Positions 1-8,287 of a stretch of DNA of 51,452 nt are shown piece after piece. This DNA comes from an uncultured Paraprevotella sp. (GTDB lineage: Bacteria > Bacteroidota > Bacteroidia > Bacteroidales > Bacteroidaceae), in contig CALULQ010000029.1 in assembly GCA_944321525.1 (NCBI GenBank), positions 1 to 51,452 on the forward strand, read 5' to 3'. The position numbers and the translations under genes are program-made. The stretch's first letter is position 1. Each line of letters starts with the position of its first letter. The notes under the pieces were generated by a model. The model did no database searches. It saw only the letters and a program-made list of their open reading frames with translations, and was not told where the DNA came from.

Positions 1-130
1 AAAAAGACAATCCGCCCACCCGTCCGACCGATGAAAAAAAATCCGCCCGCCACGGAAAAAAGAACTGCCGGAAGGAGAAAAACAGTTTTTCCGGCCGCAC
101 GGCAAAGCCGGAAAATGCGGAAAACGCAAG

Positions 131-214
131 GGCGCCGTGCGCAGTCCCGAATCGTACTCTGCGGCAAGTACTCGAGTACTTGCCGCAGAGTACGCTGCCG
201 CGCACCGCACGACC
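131..214. repeat. Modular palindromic repeat, copy 1 (two units, inverted)
   Basis: The core at 154-193 is a perfect 40-bp palindrome built from two 18-bp units, GTACTCTGCGGCAAGTAC and its reverse complement, separated by TCGA. It is flanked on the left by GCCGTGCGCAG (134-144) and a GAATC box just before the core, and on the right by a GC-rich arm ending near CACCGCACGACC. The same layout recurs four more times in the window, always between genes. The outer arms pair only imperfectly in this copy. Confidence 0.9.
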
Positions 215-352
215 GACCGGGACAGACGGGAAGATGTGGCTCTGCAATGCCATCCATCTTTTCCAGCCCAAGTGTATTCTTTATTATAATATGTATAATA
301 GGGGAATGGTTTCTGCGGACTCAAACAAGCATGTAGAAGGCAAGCCTTCTAA

Positions 353-388
353 AAAGGGAGCATGTCCGACCGGACATGCTCCCTTAAA
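353..388 (-). terminator. Strong hairpin, minus-strand terminator
   Basis: A 15-bp perfect stem (354-368 with 371-385) with a two-base loop is followed on the minus strand by five T residues. It is the second of two consecutive minus-strand terminator-like hairpins beyond the end of the rRNA methyltransferase gene. A third hairpin (334-351, 8-bp stem) lies directly downstream but lacks a T-tract. Confidence 0.7.
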
Positions 389-453
389 AAAAAGAAGGTT
401 GTCATCTCGACAACCAATCTTCCATTAACCTTAAATCTAATACCATGAAAAAC
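386..453 (-). ncRNA. Candidate short transcript or leader peptide unit
   Basis: A good promoter (460-490) would start a minus-strand transcript near 453. About 60 bases on there is a textbook terminator: GGTTGTC paired with GACAACC (397-415), followed by TTC and eight T residues (393-386 on the minus strand). Inside lies a 14-codon frame, MVLDLRLMEDWLSR (446-402), whose stop codon falls in the first arm of the hairpin. It could be a small RNA, a leader peptide with an attenuator, or a decaying leader. No gene reads on from it within the window. The promoter and hairpin are seen; expression is inferred. Confidence 0.45.
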
Positions 454-459
454 ACAATG

Positions 460-490
460 CAAAGGTACGGGTTTTCCATAACCCTGCAAA
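460..490 (-). promoter_or_regulatory. Bacteroides-type promoter (minus strand)
   Basis: On the minus strand TTTG (490-487) is followed after exactly 19 bases by TACCTTTG (467-460), a full match to the Bacteroides primary sigma factor consensus. It lies downstream of the rRNA methyltransferase gene and drives only the short unit at 386-453. Confidence 0.7.
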
Positions 491-545
491 CAAAACGGCA
501 AGAAAATGCACTGCGTTTAACATGTTTTATACATTCTGGCCGTTT

Positions 546-1733
546 TTACTCCACATATAGCACCAAACCCTTCAAATATTCCCCCTCGGGATGGTAGATA
601 TTAATAGGATGGTCGGCCGGTTGGTGGAGCTGATGAAGGATGCGCACCCTGCGCCCGCTTTGTGCCGCAGCCGTGAACACCGCCATGCGGAAATTGTCTT
701 TGCTGACCACCTGCGAACAGCTGAAGGTAAACAAGATTCCCCCGGGCTTGATTTTGGAAAATGCCTTCGCATTCAGCCGTGTGTAGCCCTTCAGCGCCTG
801 CCTGAGCGCGTCTTTGTGCTTGGCGAAAGCCGGGGGATCAAGAATAATGAGGTCATAACGGCGCTCCATGGCGTTGAGGAACTTGAAGGCATCTTCCGCA
901 AAAGCCTCATGACGTGCATCACCAGGAAAATTGAGTTCCACATTGGCCCGGGTCAAATCGATGGCCTTGGAAGAACTGTCGACGGAATGCACCAGCGTGG
1001 CCCCGCCGCGCATGGCATAGACGCTGAAGCCGCCCGTGTAGCAGAACATATTGAGCACGGCCCGGCCGCGCGCATAGCGCTCCAGGAGCGAACGGTTGTC
1101 GCGCTGGTCGACGAAGAATCCGGTCTTCTGCCCCTTCAGCCAGTCGATGTGGAACTTCAATCCGTTCTCCACGGCCACGTCGTCCCGGCTTCCGCCAATA
1201 ATGAACCCGTTTTCGGGACCCAGTTCAGCCTTGAAGGGCAATGTCGTCTCGCTTTTGTAATACACATTTTCTATTGTGCCTTCCGAGACTTTCACCAATG
1301 CGCTGGCCACGTCATGGCGCGCGACATGCATTCCCACGCTATGAGCCTGCATGACCGCCGTCCGCCCGTAGACGTCCACCACAAGCCCCGGGAGTCCGTC
1401 CCCTTCGCCGTGCACCAGCCTGTAAGTGTCTTGCCCATCCCCACGTCCGGCCACGCCGATGCTCCGGCGCATTTCGTATGCCACGCGCAAGCGGCGCTCC
1501 CACCAGTCGAGGTTGATGTCGCTTTCCTCGAAGTCGAGCACTCTGACAGCAATGGAGCCGATTTGCCAATGCCCCAGAGCAATGAACTCGCCGTCCGCCG
1601 TGAGCACTCTCACGACCTCCCCCTCTTCGGGCTCTCCCCCTTCGATGCGCTGCACGGCGCCCGAAAAAATCCACGGATGGAAACGCTTCAAGCTCTCTTC
1701 CTTCCCTCTTTTCAAATATAGGTTCTTATACAT
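546..1733 (-). CDS. RlmI-like class I rRNA methyltransferase
   Basis: Predicted SAM-dependent methyltransferase that modifies a cytosine (C5) of 23S rRNA in the cytoplasm. An N-terminal PUA-like RNA-binding region begins KRFHPWIFSGA; the Rossmann domain follows, with GQKTGFFVDQRDNR, a SAM-binding NMFCYTGGFS, the catalytic-loop DPPAF and the cysteine of FSCSQ. About 395 residues is normal for the family. I prefer the start at MYKNLYLK (1733), which has AAGG just upstream and overlaps the preceding gene's stop by 8 bases; upstream in-frame ATGs at 1754 and 1748 are possible. It is the last gene of a three-gene minus-strand operon. The exact target base is inferred from the family. Confidence 0.9.
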   Translation of the reverse strand: MYKNLYLKRGKEESLKRFHPWIFSGAVQRIEGGEPEEGEVVRVLTADGEFIALGHWQIGSIAVRVLDFEESDINLDWWERRLRVAYEMRRSIGVAGRGDGQDTYRLVHGEGDGLPGLVVDVYGRTAVMQAHSVGMHVARHDVASALVKVSEGTIENVYYKSETTLPFKAELGPENGFIIGGSRDDVAVENGLKFHIDWLKGQKTGFFVDQRDNRSLLERYARGRAVLNMFCYTGGFSVYAMRGGATLVHSVDSSSKAIDLTRANVELNFPGDARHEAFAEDAFKFLNAMERRYDLIILDPPAFAKHKDALRQALKGYTRLNAKAFSKIKPGGILFTFSCSQVVSKDNFRMAVFTAAAQSGRRVRILHQLHQPADHPINIYHPEGEYLKGLVLYVE

Positions 1734-2373
1734 CGCCTTTGTTGTCATTTGCATTTGTTTCTTCTACTACGGTAAGTTTATAATCATGATTTTCCCTCAA
1801 CGCCTCCAATTCGCGATAGAGCCGGATGCAAGCCCAGGCATCTGTGGCGGCATACAATTTCTGCCCCTCGCTCAACACATCGGCCTCCCAATTGCTCAAC
1901 CGCTGGCCCTTGCTGATTTTCTGCCCGAAGATGTTGGCATACAGCTTTTGCAGGCTCATGTCCTCGATGCCAAAGGACTTCACATAATCTTGCAACTCAA
2001 GAAAAGCATGAGGCTCGAAATCCTCGCGCTTATGCAACGATGCGAAATCGTCGCGCAAGGAAAGGCCCACTTTCAGCACATTCTTATCTTGCAACAGCCG
2101 CTTCACGCTATCGGTTACGCCAATACGATTCAAGCGGAAGAGAAAGCACGTGTCATCGGTAGACACCTGCAACAACGCCACCTTGTTGGTCATTCCCTTG
2201 CGGAAAGAAGGACGCGTCTCGGTGTCCACCCCCAATATGGGAGACGTCAACAAATAATCGACGGCCTTGGAGGCCTCACTCTCTGTCTGTATCACAAAAA
2301 TTCGTCCTTCGAACAGGACGCGCGGCAATGCCGGAATCAGTTTCTTGTCAAACTTGCTATATAGTGTTTTCAT
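1726..2373 (-). CDS. 3'-5' exonuclease domain protein
   Basis: A 215-residue DEDDy-type 3'-5' exonuclease, the fold shared by RNase D and DnaQ proofreading domains. Motif I is GVDTETRP, motif II is in KVGLSLRDDFASL, and motif III is LYAATDAWACIRLY with the tyrosine of the DEDDy class. No helicase or HRDC domain is attached, so the substrate (RNA or DNA) cannot be told. It lies 17 bp after the DUF5063 gene and overlaps the start of the rRNA methyltransferase gene, which suggests co-translation and perhaps a role in RNA metabolism. Confidence 0.88.
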   Translation of the reverse strand: MKTLYSKFDKKLIPALPRVLFEGRIFVIQTESEASKAVDYLLTSPILGVDTETRPSFRKGMTNKVALLQVSTDDTCFLFRLNRIGVTDSVKRLLQDKNVLKVGLSLRDDFASLHKREDFEPHAFLELQDYVKSFGIEDMSLQKLYANIFGQKISKGQRLSNWEADVLSEGQKLYAATDAWACIRLYRELEALRENHDYKLTVVEETNANDNKGDV

Positions 2374-2390
2374 TTCATATTAAAAAAAGG

Positions 2391-2963
2391 TCATTCCAAA
2401 TCGTACTCCTCATCGTCGTCCTCCCGAATGGCATATCTGGCACGGTGCAGGGCGCGCATGGCATTCGTCAGCGTCTGCCCCCAATAGAGCAAAAAGGCAT
2501 TCTTCACCTCTCCGACCGCTTCGTACATGCTCTCTTCCAATCCCACGCGGTAAGTCTCCGTGAAGTTTTTCAGCGCTTGGTAGATGTCTGCCAAGTCCTC
2601 CGAAATCGTTTTCACGGCCGGTTCGTCGCTGAACTTCACGTCTTCGTTACAGAAATCCAAATAGTCGTCATCGTTCCCCATAATGTTGGAAAGCGTCAGC
2701 TTCACCACTTCATAGTCCTGCTCCGAAACGAAGGCCTCCGGCAAGAAATCTTCCGCCCCCTCCACGCTCTCCAGCAAAGACGCTTTCAGATAGAGCAAAG
2801 GTAAAAGTTTCAAAACCGTGTCCATGAAATCTTGTCGCTTGCGCCCCTCCGATTGTTCGATGTAAGCGCAGAATTCCGCCGCTACAGTGACAAACTCCAC
2901 TGTGTTTCGGGCGTATACCGTTGTATTCCTGTCATTCAAATCCATTGATGTTGCCTTATTCAT
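2391..2963 (-). CDS. DUF5063 family protein
   Basis: A 190-residue soluble, acidic, helix-rich protein recognised as DUF5063, a Bacteroidota family of unknown function. It has no signal peptide or membrane segment and ends in an acidic tail (EDDDEEYDLE). It is first in a tight operon with the exonuclease and the rRNA methyltransferase. The promoter box at 2977-2984 leaves only a few bases before the ATG at 2963; the in-frame ATG at 2945 (MDLNDRN) is a reasonable alternative start. Confidence 0.8.
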   Translation of the reverse strand: MNKATSMDLNDRNTTVYARNTVEFVTVAAEFCAYIEQSEGRKRQDFMDTVLKLLPLLYLKASLLESVEGAEDFLPEAFVSEQDYEVVKLTLSNIMGNDDDYLDFCNEDVKFSDEPAVKTISEDLADIYQALKNFTETYRVGLEESMYEAVGEVKNAFLLYWGQTLTNAMRALHRARYAIREDDDEEYDLE

Positions 2964-2976
2964 TTCCTAAAATGTA

Positions 2977-2984
2977 CAAAGCTA
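2977..2984 (-). promoter_or_regulatory. Promoter -7 box for DUF5063 operon
   Basis: On the minus strand TAGCTTTG matches the Bacteroides TAnnTTTG box and lies just upstream of the DUF5063 start. No clear TTTG element is found 19-20 bases further upstream. Confidence 0.55.
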
Positions 2985-3027
2985 CAAAAAAATGAGCGAA
3001 AAAGTAGAAAAATTGGGGCTTTTCATT

Positions 3028-3035
3028 TACTTTTG
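3028..3035 (+). promoter_or_regulatory. Promoter -7 box for ftsK operon
   Basis: TACTTTTG matches the TAnnTTTG consensus and lies 27 bases before the ftsK start, divergent from the DUF5063 promoter in a 99-bp gap. The -33 TTTG is not clear. Confidence 0.5.
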
Positions 3036-3062
3036 TAGTCGTTTTAATGAGATTCGGCCAAG

Positions 3063-5570
3063 ATGAATAAGAATAAATCAAGCATACAGGTAACCAAATT
3101 AGGCAATAAGATAGAACAAGGCAAGGGACAAAAATCATCAAATAAAGCAAAAAAAGGCGGCACGCCGTCCAAAAGCGACGGGGCGCCGGTGGGACACAAA
3201 GAAACCATCCGGTTCTTCTTCGGTTTGGTCGTGCTGATTCTTGCGCTTTTCATGCTGCTTGCCTTCACCTCCTACTTGTTCACGGGCGCCGACGACCAGT
3301 GCCTTATCGAGCAAGGCGCAATGGAAGGCTTCCTAAACTATGCCGGTACGGGAGGGGCTTATTGTGCGAACTTCTGGTTCAACCGTTGCTTTGGTTTTTC
3401 GGCATTCCTCATTCCGGTGTTCCTTGTCATCGCCGCCATGAAGCTCACCCGTGCCTATAAAGTACGGCTGTGGAAGTGGTTTCTCAACTGCACCATACTT
3501 ATCTTTTGGTTTTCAGTTACTTGTTCTTTCCTCTTTCAGCACGCGTTCGAAAATCTGAGCAACTGGAATTTCATTAATCCCGGCGGCGACCACGGCGTGT
3601 TCGTCTGCAATTGGCTCAACCAGCGCGTGGGGCAAATCGGCACATTCATGATATTGGTTTTGGTAGCCGTCACTTATCTGGCCTACCTCAGCAACGAAAC
3701 CATACGGCTGGTGCGCCGCATTCTGAATCCCGTGGATTACATCAAATCCAAGATGCCCGACAAGTCGGCCGCCCACCAGTCCGAGACAGAGGAACTGACG
3801 ACAGAAGGAACTGACGAAAAGGCACAGACTTGCAACACGGGAAAAATGGAAGACGAGGCATACAGTCCAACCATCGACTTTGAAATGACCGCAAGCACGA
3901 CACCGGCCAAGACGGAGGACAACCGCTCTGAAGGGAAAGCCAGCGACAAAGATGCTTCCCCCACAAGCGCACGCCCCGAAACGCCGGAACTGGATATCGT
4001 GGCAACGGAAAAAGAAGAACTGGCCGACGAAAGCGGGAAGGGTGCCTTGGAACCCTACGACCCCAAGCTGGATTTGGAAAACTATCACTACCCCACTTTG
4101 GAATTGCTGAACAAGTATGCAGACGATGCTATTCCCATCGACATGACAGAACAGAACCAGAAGAAAGACCGCATCATCGAGGTGCTGCGGAACTTCGGTG
4201 TGGAAATCGTGTCCATCAAGGCCACAGTGGGCCCCACGGTGACGCTCTACGAAATCACACAAGCACAGGGCGTGCGCATCTCGCGCATCAGAAACCTGGA
4301 AGACGACATCGCCCAAAGCCTGAGCGCCAAGGGCATCCGCATCATTGCGCCTATTCCGGGAAAGGGCACCATCGGCATCGAGGTGCCTAACGACAAACCG
4401 CGCATCGTGTCGATGGAAAGCATCTTGAACAGCCGGAAATTCAGAGAAACAGAATACGAACTCCCCATCGCGCTGGGCAAAACCATTACGAATGAAGTCT
4501 TCATGGTAGACTTGGCCAAGATGCCGCACTTGCTGGTGGCCGGTGCCACGGGGCAAGGAAAATCAGTAGGATTGAACGCCATCATCACTTCCTTATTATA
4601 TAAGAAGCATCCGGCCGAGCTGAAATTTGTCATGGTCGACCCCAAAAAGGTGGAGTTCAGCATCTACTCCCCCATCGAGAACCACTTCCTGGCCAAAATC
4701 GCGGACGAGGACGACGAACCCATTATCACGGACGTGCAGAAAGTGGTGGCCACCCTGAAGAGCCTCTGTGCCGAAATGGACATGCGCTACGACTTGCTGA
4801 AGAAAGCGCGCGTGCGGAACATCAAGGAATACAATGCGAAGTTCAAGAACCGCCAACTGAATCCGGAAAACGGGCATCGCTTCATGCCCTACATCGTGGT
4901 CATCATCGACGAGTTCGGCGACCTTATCATGACGGCGGGAAAGGAAGTGGAACTGCCCATCGCCCGCATCGCACAGTTGGCCCGTGCCGTAGGCATCCAC
5001 ATGGTTATCGCCACGCAACGCCCCACGACCAACATCATCACGGGTACCATCAAAGCAAACTTCCCGGCCCGCATGGCCTTCAAGGTCAGCCAGATGATCG
5101 ACTCGCGCACCATCCTGGACCAGCCCGGTGCCAACCGCCTTATCGGACGAGGCGACATGCTCTTCCTCAGCGGCAGCGAACCCGTGCGTGTGCAATGCGC
5201 GTTCGTCGACACGCCGGAGGTGGAGCGCATCACCAACTACATCGCCAAACAACAGAGCTACCTCGGCCCCTTCGAGCTTCCCAAAGTGGAGATGGAAGGC
5301 GAAGAAGGCGGCATGGGCGACACATCGGACATCGGCAGTTGGGATCCTTTGTGCGGACAGGCCGCACACTTGATTGTTGCCACCCAGCAAGGCTCCACGT
5401 CCATGATACAGCGCAAATTCGCCATCGGCTACAACCGCGCGGGCCGCATCATGGACCAGCTGGAGCGGGCCGGCGTGGTGGGCGCCACGCAAGGCAGCAA
5501 GCCCCGCGAGGTGCTCTACGCCGACGAAAATTCGCTGCAAATGAGATTAGACCAATTAGGCATCAAATAA
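3063..5570 (+). CDS. ftsK: DNA translocase FtsK
   Basis: Septum-anchored, ATP-driven DNA pump that clears chromosome termini from the division site and activates XerCD at dif. The 835-residue protein has four N-terminal transmembrane helices (about residues 55-220), a charged low-complexity linker (about 235-345), then the alpha and beta motor domains with Walker A GATGQGKSVGLNA and Walker B VVIIDEFGDLI. The C-terminal winged-helix gamma domain (ATQQGSTSMIQRKF onward) reads DNA orientation sequences. The linker is short compared with the E. coli protein but usual for Bacteroidota. The LolA-like gene follows after 16 bp. Confidence 0.97.
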   Translation: MNKNKSSIQVTKLGNKIEQGKGQKSSNKAKKGGTPSKSDGAPVGHKETIRFFFGLVVLILALFMLLAFTSYLFTGADDQCLIEQGAMEGFLNYAGTGGAYCANFWFNRCFGFSAFLIPVFLVIAAMKLTRAYKVRLWKWFLNCTILIFWFSVTCSFLFQHAFENLSNWNFINPGGDHGVFVCNWLNQRVGQIGTFMILVLVAVTYLAYLSNETIRLVRRILNPVDYIKSKMPDKSAAHQSETEELTTEGTDEKAQTCNTGKMEDEAYSPTIDFEMTASTTPAKTEDNRSEGKASDKDASPTSARPETPELDIVATEKEELADESGKGALEPYDPKLDLENYHYPTLELLNKYADDAIPIDMTEQNQKKDRIIEVLRNFGVEIVSIKATVGPTVTLYEITQAQGVRISRIRNLEDDIAQSLSAKGIRIIAPIPGKGTIGIEVPNDKPRIVSMESILNSRKFRETEYELPIALGKTITNEVFMVDLAKMPHLLVAGATGQGKSVGLNAIITSLLYKKHPAELKFVMVDPKKVEFSIYSPIENHFLAKIADEDDEPIITDVQKVVATLKSLCAEMDMRYDLLKKARVRNIKEYNAKFKNRQLNPENGHRFMPYIVVIIDEFGDLIMTAGKEVELPIARIAQLARAVGIHMVIATQRPTTNIITGTIKANFPARMAFKVSQMIDSRTILDQPGANRLIGRGDMLFLSGSEPVRVQCAFVDTPEVERITNYIAKQQSYLGPFELPKVEMEGEEGGMGDTSDIGSWDPLCGQAAHLIVATQQGSTSMIQRKFAIGYNRAGRIMDQLERAGVVGATQGSKPREVLYADENSLQMRLDQLGIK

Positions 5571-5586
5571 AACAACAGATTACACG

Positions 5587-6228
5587 ATGAAAAAAATCTT
5601 ATGGCTCATGGCATTATGCCTCTCCTTCTCCGCCGTTCGGGCCGGAGAAGCCGCGCGCGCCCGGAAAGTGCTGGACGCCACAGCCGCCCTGATTACCGGG
5701 AAAAGCGGAGTGAAAGCAAACTTCAAGGCAGACAACTTCGTCGACGGGGTGCTGCAAGGAAGCGCATCGGGGACAATGTGCCTGCAAGGCGAGAAATTCC
5801 ATATCACGACCCCCGAGATGGTGACGTGGTACAACGGAGAGACGCAATGGAGCTACATCAAGGCCAACGAAGAAGTTAATGTCAGCGTGCCGACAGAGGA
5901 AGAGAAGCAGAACATGAACCCCTACTCCTTCGTCGGCCTTTACAAGAAAGGTTATGATTGCCAGATGAAGGAGACGACCTTGCGCGGCAAACCTTGCTAC
6001 GAAGTGACACTCACGGCACAAGACCGGAGCAAAAGCCTGCTCACCGTCATCATCGACATCGACCAGCGCACATCCGCCCCGATGTGCATCCGCATGCAGC
6101 AAGACAACGCCAAGCATTGGACACGCATCACCATCCACCAATTCCACACAGGGCAGTCGTTCAAGGCGGCGGACTTCGAGTTCGACGCCCGCCGCTACCC
6201 CGAAGCGGAAATCATCGACTTGAGATAA
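5587..6228 (+). CDS. LolA-like lipoprotein carrier
   Basis: Predicted periplasmic chaperone that ferries lipoproteins from the inner to the outer membrane. The 213-residue protein begins with a signal peptide (MKKILWLMALCLSFSAVRA) and continues with a LolA-type half-barrel pattern: LITGKSGVKANF, then a substrate-side segment around MVTWYNGETQWSY. Its place between ftsK and trxB, 16 bp after ftsK, suggests co-transcription. Sequence similarity in this family is weak, so the exact client is uncertain. Confidence 0.85.
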   Translation: MKKILWLMALCLSFSAVRAGEAARARKVLDATAALITGKSGVKANFKADNFVDGVLQGSASGTMCLQGEKFHITTPEMVTWYNGETQWSYIKANEEVNVSVPTEEEKQNMNPYSFVGLYKKGYDCQMKETTLRGKPCYEVTLTAQDRSKSLLTVIIDIDQRTSAPMCIRMQQDNAKHWTRITIHQFHTGQSFKAADFEFDARRYPEAEIIDLR

Positions 6229-6281
6229 GGAACAATCACCGCATATATCGCAAAAAAACATCACACTAAACATACAGAAAC

Positions 6282-7220
6282 ATGGAACATATTCGTTGCT
6301 TGATTATCGGTTCAGGACCGGCCGGCTACACCGCGGCCATCTATGCAGGGCGAGCCAACCTCAGCCCGGTGCTTTATGAAGGCATACAGCCCGGCGGGCA
6401 GCTGACCATCACGACCGAAGTGGAAAACTTTCCGGGCTACCCCGAAGGCGTGGCCGGCCCCGACCTCATGGAAGACCTGCGCAAGCAGGCCGAACGCTTC
6501 GGCACCAACATCCGCAGCGCCATCGCCATGCAGGCCGACCTGAGCGCAAGCCCCTATAAAATCACGTTCGACGACGGCAACACGGTGGAAGCCGACACCG
6601 TCATCATCGCCACCGGAGCCACGGCCAAGTACCTGGGCCTGGACGACGAAAAGAAATACGCCGGCATGGGCGTCAGCGCTTGTGCCACCTGCGACGGCTT
6701 TTTCTACCGCAAGAAGACGGTGGCCGTAGTGGGCGGCGGCGACACGGCCTGCGAAGAGGCCATCTACCTGGCCGGGCTCGCGTCCAAGGTCTACCTCATC
6801 GTGCGCAAGCCTTTCCTCCGTGCATCCAAGATCATGCAGGAGCGGGTGGCCGACAATCCCAAGATTGAGGTCCTCTTTGAGCACAACGCCGAAGGGTTGT
6901 TCGGCGAAAACGGCGTGGAGGGCGTGCATCTGGTGAAGCGCCTCGGAGAACCCGACGAGCAGCACTACGACCTTGCCATCGACGGTTTCTTCCTCGCCAT
7001 CGGCCACAAGCCCAACTCCGACATCTTCAAGCCTTGGGTGAAGACCGACGAAACCGGCTACATCATCACCGAAGGCGACTCGCCCCGCACGGGCATCCCC
7101 GGCGTCTTTGCCGCCGGCGACGTGGCCGATCCCCACTACCGGCAAGCCATCACCGCGGCGGGAAGCGGATGCAAGGCCGCCATCGAGGCCGAGCGCTACC
7201 TGGCAGCCCGCAAACTGTAG
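6282..7220 (+). CDS. trxB: Thioredoxin-disulfide reductase
   Basis: Cytoplasmic flavoenzyme that reduces thioredoxin with NADPH. The 312 residues show the FAD-binding GSGPAGYTAAIYAGRANL at the N-terminus, the redox-active CATCDG disulfide, the NADPH-binding VVGGGDTACEEA and the C-terminal FAD motif GVFAAGDVADP. Length and motif order are those of bacterial low-molecular-weight TrxB. It lies 53 bp downstream of the LolA-like gene and is probably the last gene of the ftsK operon. Confidence 0.96.
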   Translation: MEHIRCLIIGSGPAGYTAAIYAGRANLSPVLYEGIQPGGQLTITTEVENFPGYPEGVAGPDLMEDLRKQAERFGTNIRSAIAMQADLSASPYKITFDDGNTVEADTVIIATGATAKYLGLDDEKKYAGMGVSACATCDGFFYRKKTVAVVGGGDTACEEAIYLAGLASKVYLIVRKPFLRASKIMQERVADNPKIEVLFEHNAEGLFGENGVEGVHLVKRLGEPDEQHYDLAIDGFFLAIGHKPNSDIFKPWVKTDETGYIITEGDSPRTGIPGVFAAGDVADPHYRQAITAAGSGCKAAIEAERYLAARKL

Positions 7221-7278
7221 GCCGCCTTGCACGGAAGCAGAAAATCAGCATTTTTTGAAAGAAAAAACGCCGGAATGC

Positions 7279-7309
7279 TTTGCCAAATGCGCTGTTATTC
7301 GTAACTTTG
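7279..7309 (+). promoter_or_regulatory. Promoter of rplU-rpmA
   Basis: TTTG at 7279-7282 and TAACTTTG at 7302-7309 are separated by 19 bases, an excellent match to the Bacteroides promoter consensus. Transcription would begin near 7316, giving a leader of about 78 bases, longer than for other genes in this window. Confidence 0.8.
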
Positions 7310-7322
7310 CAGCCGATTTAGT

Positions 7323-7369
7323 CCAACGAGGCTCAAACAAGTGATGCCACAACGGTGTCCGCCTCTTGG
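7323..7369 (+). promoter_or_regulatory. Stem-loop in the rplU leader
   Basis: CCAACGAGGC (7323-7332) pairs with GCCTCTTGG (7361-7369), with one bulged C, and encloses a 28-base loop. It sits within the predicted 5' leader and ends 24 bases before the rplU start. Ribosomal protein operons are often regulated by such leaders; whether L21 or another protein binds this one is unknown. Confidence 0.45.
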
Positions 7370-7393
7370 AAAAACCCGTTTAATCCATAAAAA

Positions 7394-7711
7394 ATGTACG
7401 CAATTGTAGAAATTAACGGTCAGCAGTTCAAGGTGGAAGAAGGCAAGAAGCTGTTTGTACACCACATCCAGAATGCCGAAGCCAACCAGGCTGTTGAGTT
7501 TGAAAAAGTGTTGTTGATTGACAACGACGGCAATGTGACCGTCGGTGCGCCCACCGTAGAAGGAGCAAAGGTGGTATGCGAAGTCGTATCCCCCTTGGTA
7601 AAGGGCGAAAAAGTCTTGGTGTTCCACAAGAAGAGAAGAAAAGGTTATCGCAAGCTGAATGGCCACCGCCAGCAGTTCACCGAGTTAACCATCAAACAAG
7701 TTATTGCTTAA
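7394..7711 (+). CDS. rplU: 50S ribosomal protein L21
   Basis: Structural protein of the large ribosomal subunit that binds 23S rRNA. The 105 residues start [19 protein letters not shown] and carry the family signature near the C-terminus ([19 protein letters not shown]). Length is standard. It is followed 21 bp later by rpmA, the usual rplU-rpmA pair, behind its own strong promoter. Confidence 0.98.
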   Translation: MYAIVEINGQQFKVEEGKKLFVHHIQNAEANQAVEFEKVLLIDNDGNVTVGAPTVEGAKVVCEVVSPLVKGEKVLVFHKKRRKGYRKLNGHRQQFTELTIKQVIA

Positions 7712-7732
7712 CCCCTTAAACGTAGAAGAAAC

Positions 7733-8008
7733 ATGGCACATAAAAAAGGTGTAGGTAGTTCTAAGAACGGCCGCGAGTCAGAATCAAAACGATTGGGCGT
7801 GAAGATTTACGGTGGACAGAAGTGCGTGGCTGGCAACATCATCGTGCGCCAGCGTGGTACGGTTCACTATCCCGGTGCTAACGTAGGCATGGGCAAGGAC
7901 CACACTCTTTACGCATTGGTAGACGGCGTAGTGACTTTCAAGAAAGGTTGCTACAGAGGACGTCAAGACAGAAGCGTGGTTTCTGTCGAAGCTCAAGCTG
8001 AAGCATAA
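7733..8008 (+). CDS. rpmA: 50S ribosomal protein L27
   Basis: Large-subunit protein whose N-terminal tail reaches the peptidyl transferase centre. The 91 residues begin [20 protein letters not shown], with no cleavable N-terminal extension of the Firmicutes type, followed by [20 protein letters not shown]. Co-transcribed with rplU and followed by a terminator. Confidence 0.98.
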   Translation: MAHKKGVGSSKNGRESESKRLGVKIYGGQKCVAGNIIVRQRGTVHYPGANVGMGKDHTLYALVDGVVTFKKGCYRGRQDRSVVSVEAQAEA

Positions 8009-8033
8009 TAACGAGTTTATTATACAGCCGCAC

Positions 8034-8078
8034 AAGCGGGAAGGAGACACATTGCTGTTTCCTTCCCGCTTTCATTTT
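8034..8078 (+). terminator. Terminator of rplU-rpmA
   Basis: A 12-bp perfect stem, AAGCGGGAAGGA (8034-8045) with TCCTTCCCGCTT (8060-8071), is followed by TCATTTT. It lies 25 bases after the rpmA stop. Confidence 0.85.
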
Positions 8079-8167
8079 ATCCCTATGGCAGCCCGACAGG
8101 CCGCCCCGGCAGTTTTTCCTCTCTCGTCATGCCCCGTCTCCGGCCGTCCTCCTGCGGAATATGGACG

Positions 8168-8255
8168 AACGCCTTGCGGAGTTTGGATTTGTACTTGCCG
8201 CAGAGTACTCGAGTACTTGCCGCAGAGTACGCTGGCGCACTCCGCACAAGGCGTT
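8168..8255. repeat. Modular palindromic repeat, copy 2 (two units, direct)
   Basis: The core at 8191-8230 is GTACTTGCCGCAGAGTAC twice in the same orientation, joined by TCGA, unlike copy 1 where the units are inverted. The terminal inverted repeats are clearest here: AACGCCTTGCGGAGT (8168-8182) against ACTCCGCACAAGGCGTT (8239-8255), which differ by a two-base insertion. The element lies between the convergent rpmA and porin genes. GCGTTGGC (8251-8258) can also pair with GCCAACGC (8273-8280). Confidence 0.9.
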
Positions 8256-8287
8256 GGCCCGGTCAGCCCATCGCCAACGCGAACACA

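Larger units (their letters stand above)
1..545. other. Gene-free stretch before rlmI end
   Basis: No convincing protein gene is present. The stretch holds one copy of the modular palindromic repeat (131-214), three adjacent hairpins (334-351, 354-385, 397-415) and a strong minus-strand promoter (460-490). Open frames on the plus strand here only read through the hairpins and the repeat. A further hairpin, GCCGGAA (67-73) with TTCCGGC (89-95), has no T-tract and no assigned role. Confidence 0.7.

Noticed and set aside
31..428. Small plus-strand frames at the left edge
   Set aside because: They read straight through the modular repeat and the hairpins; composition and lack of start signals argue against coding.
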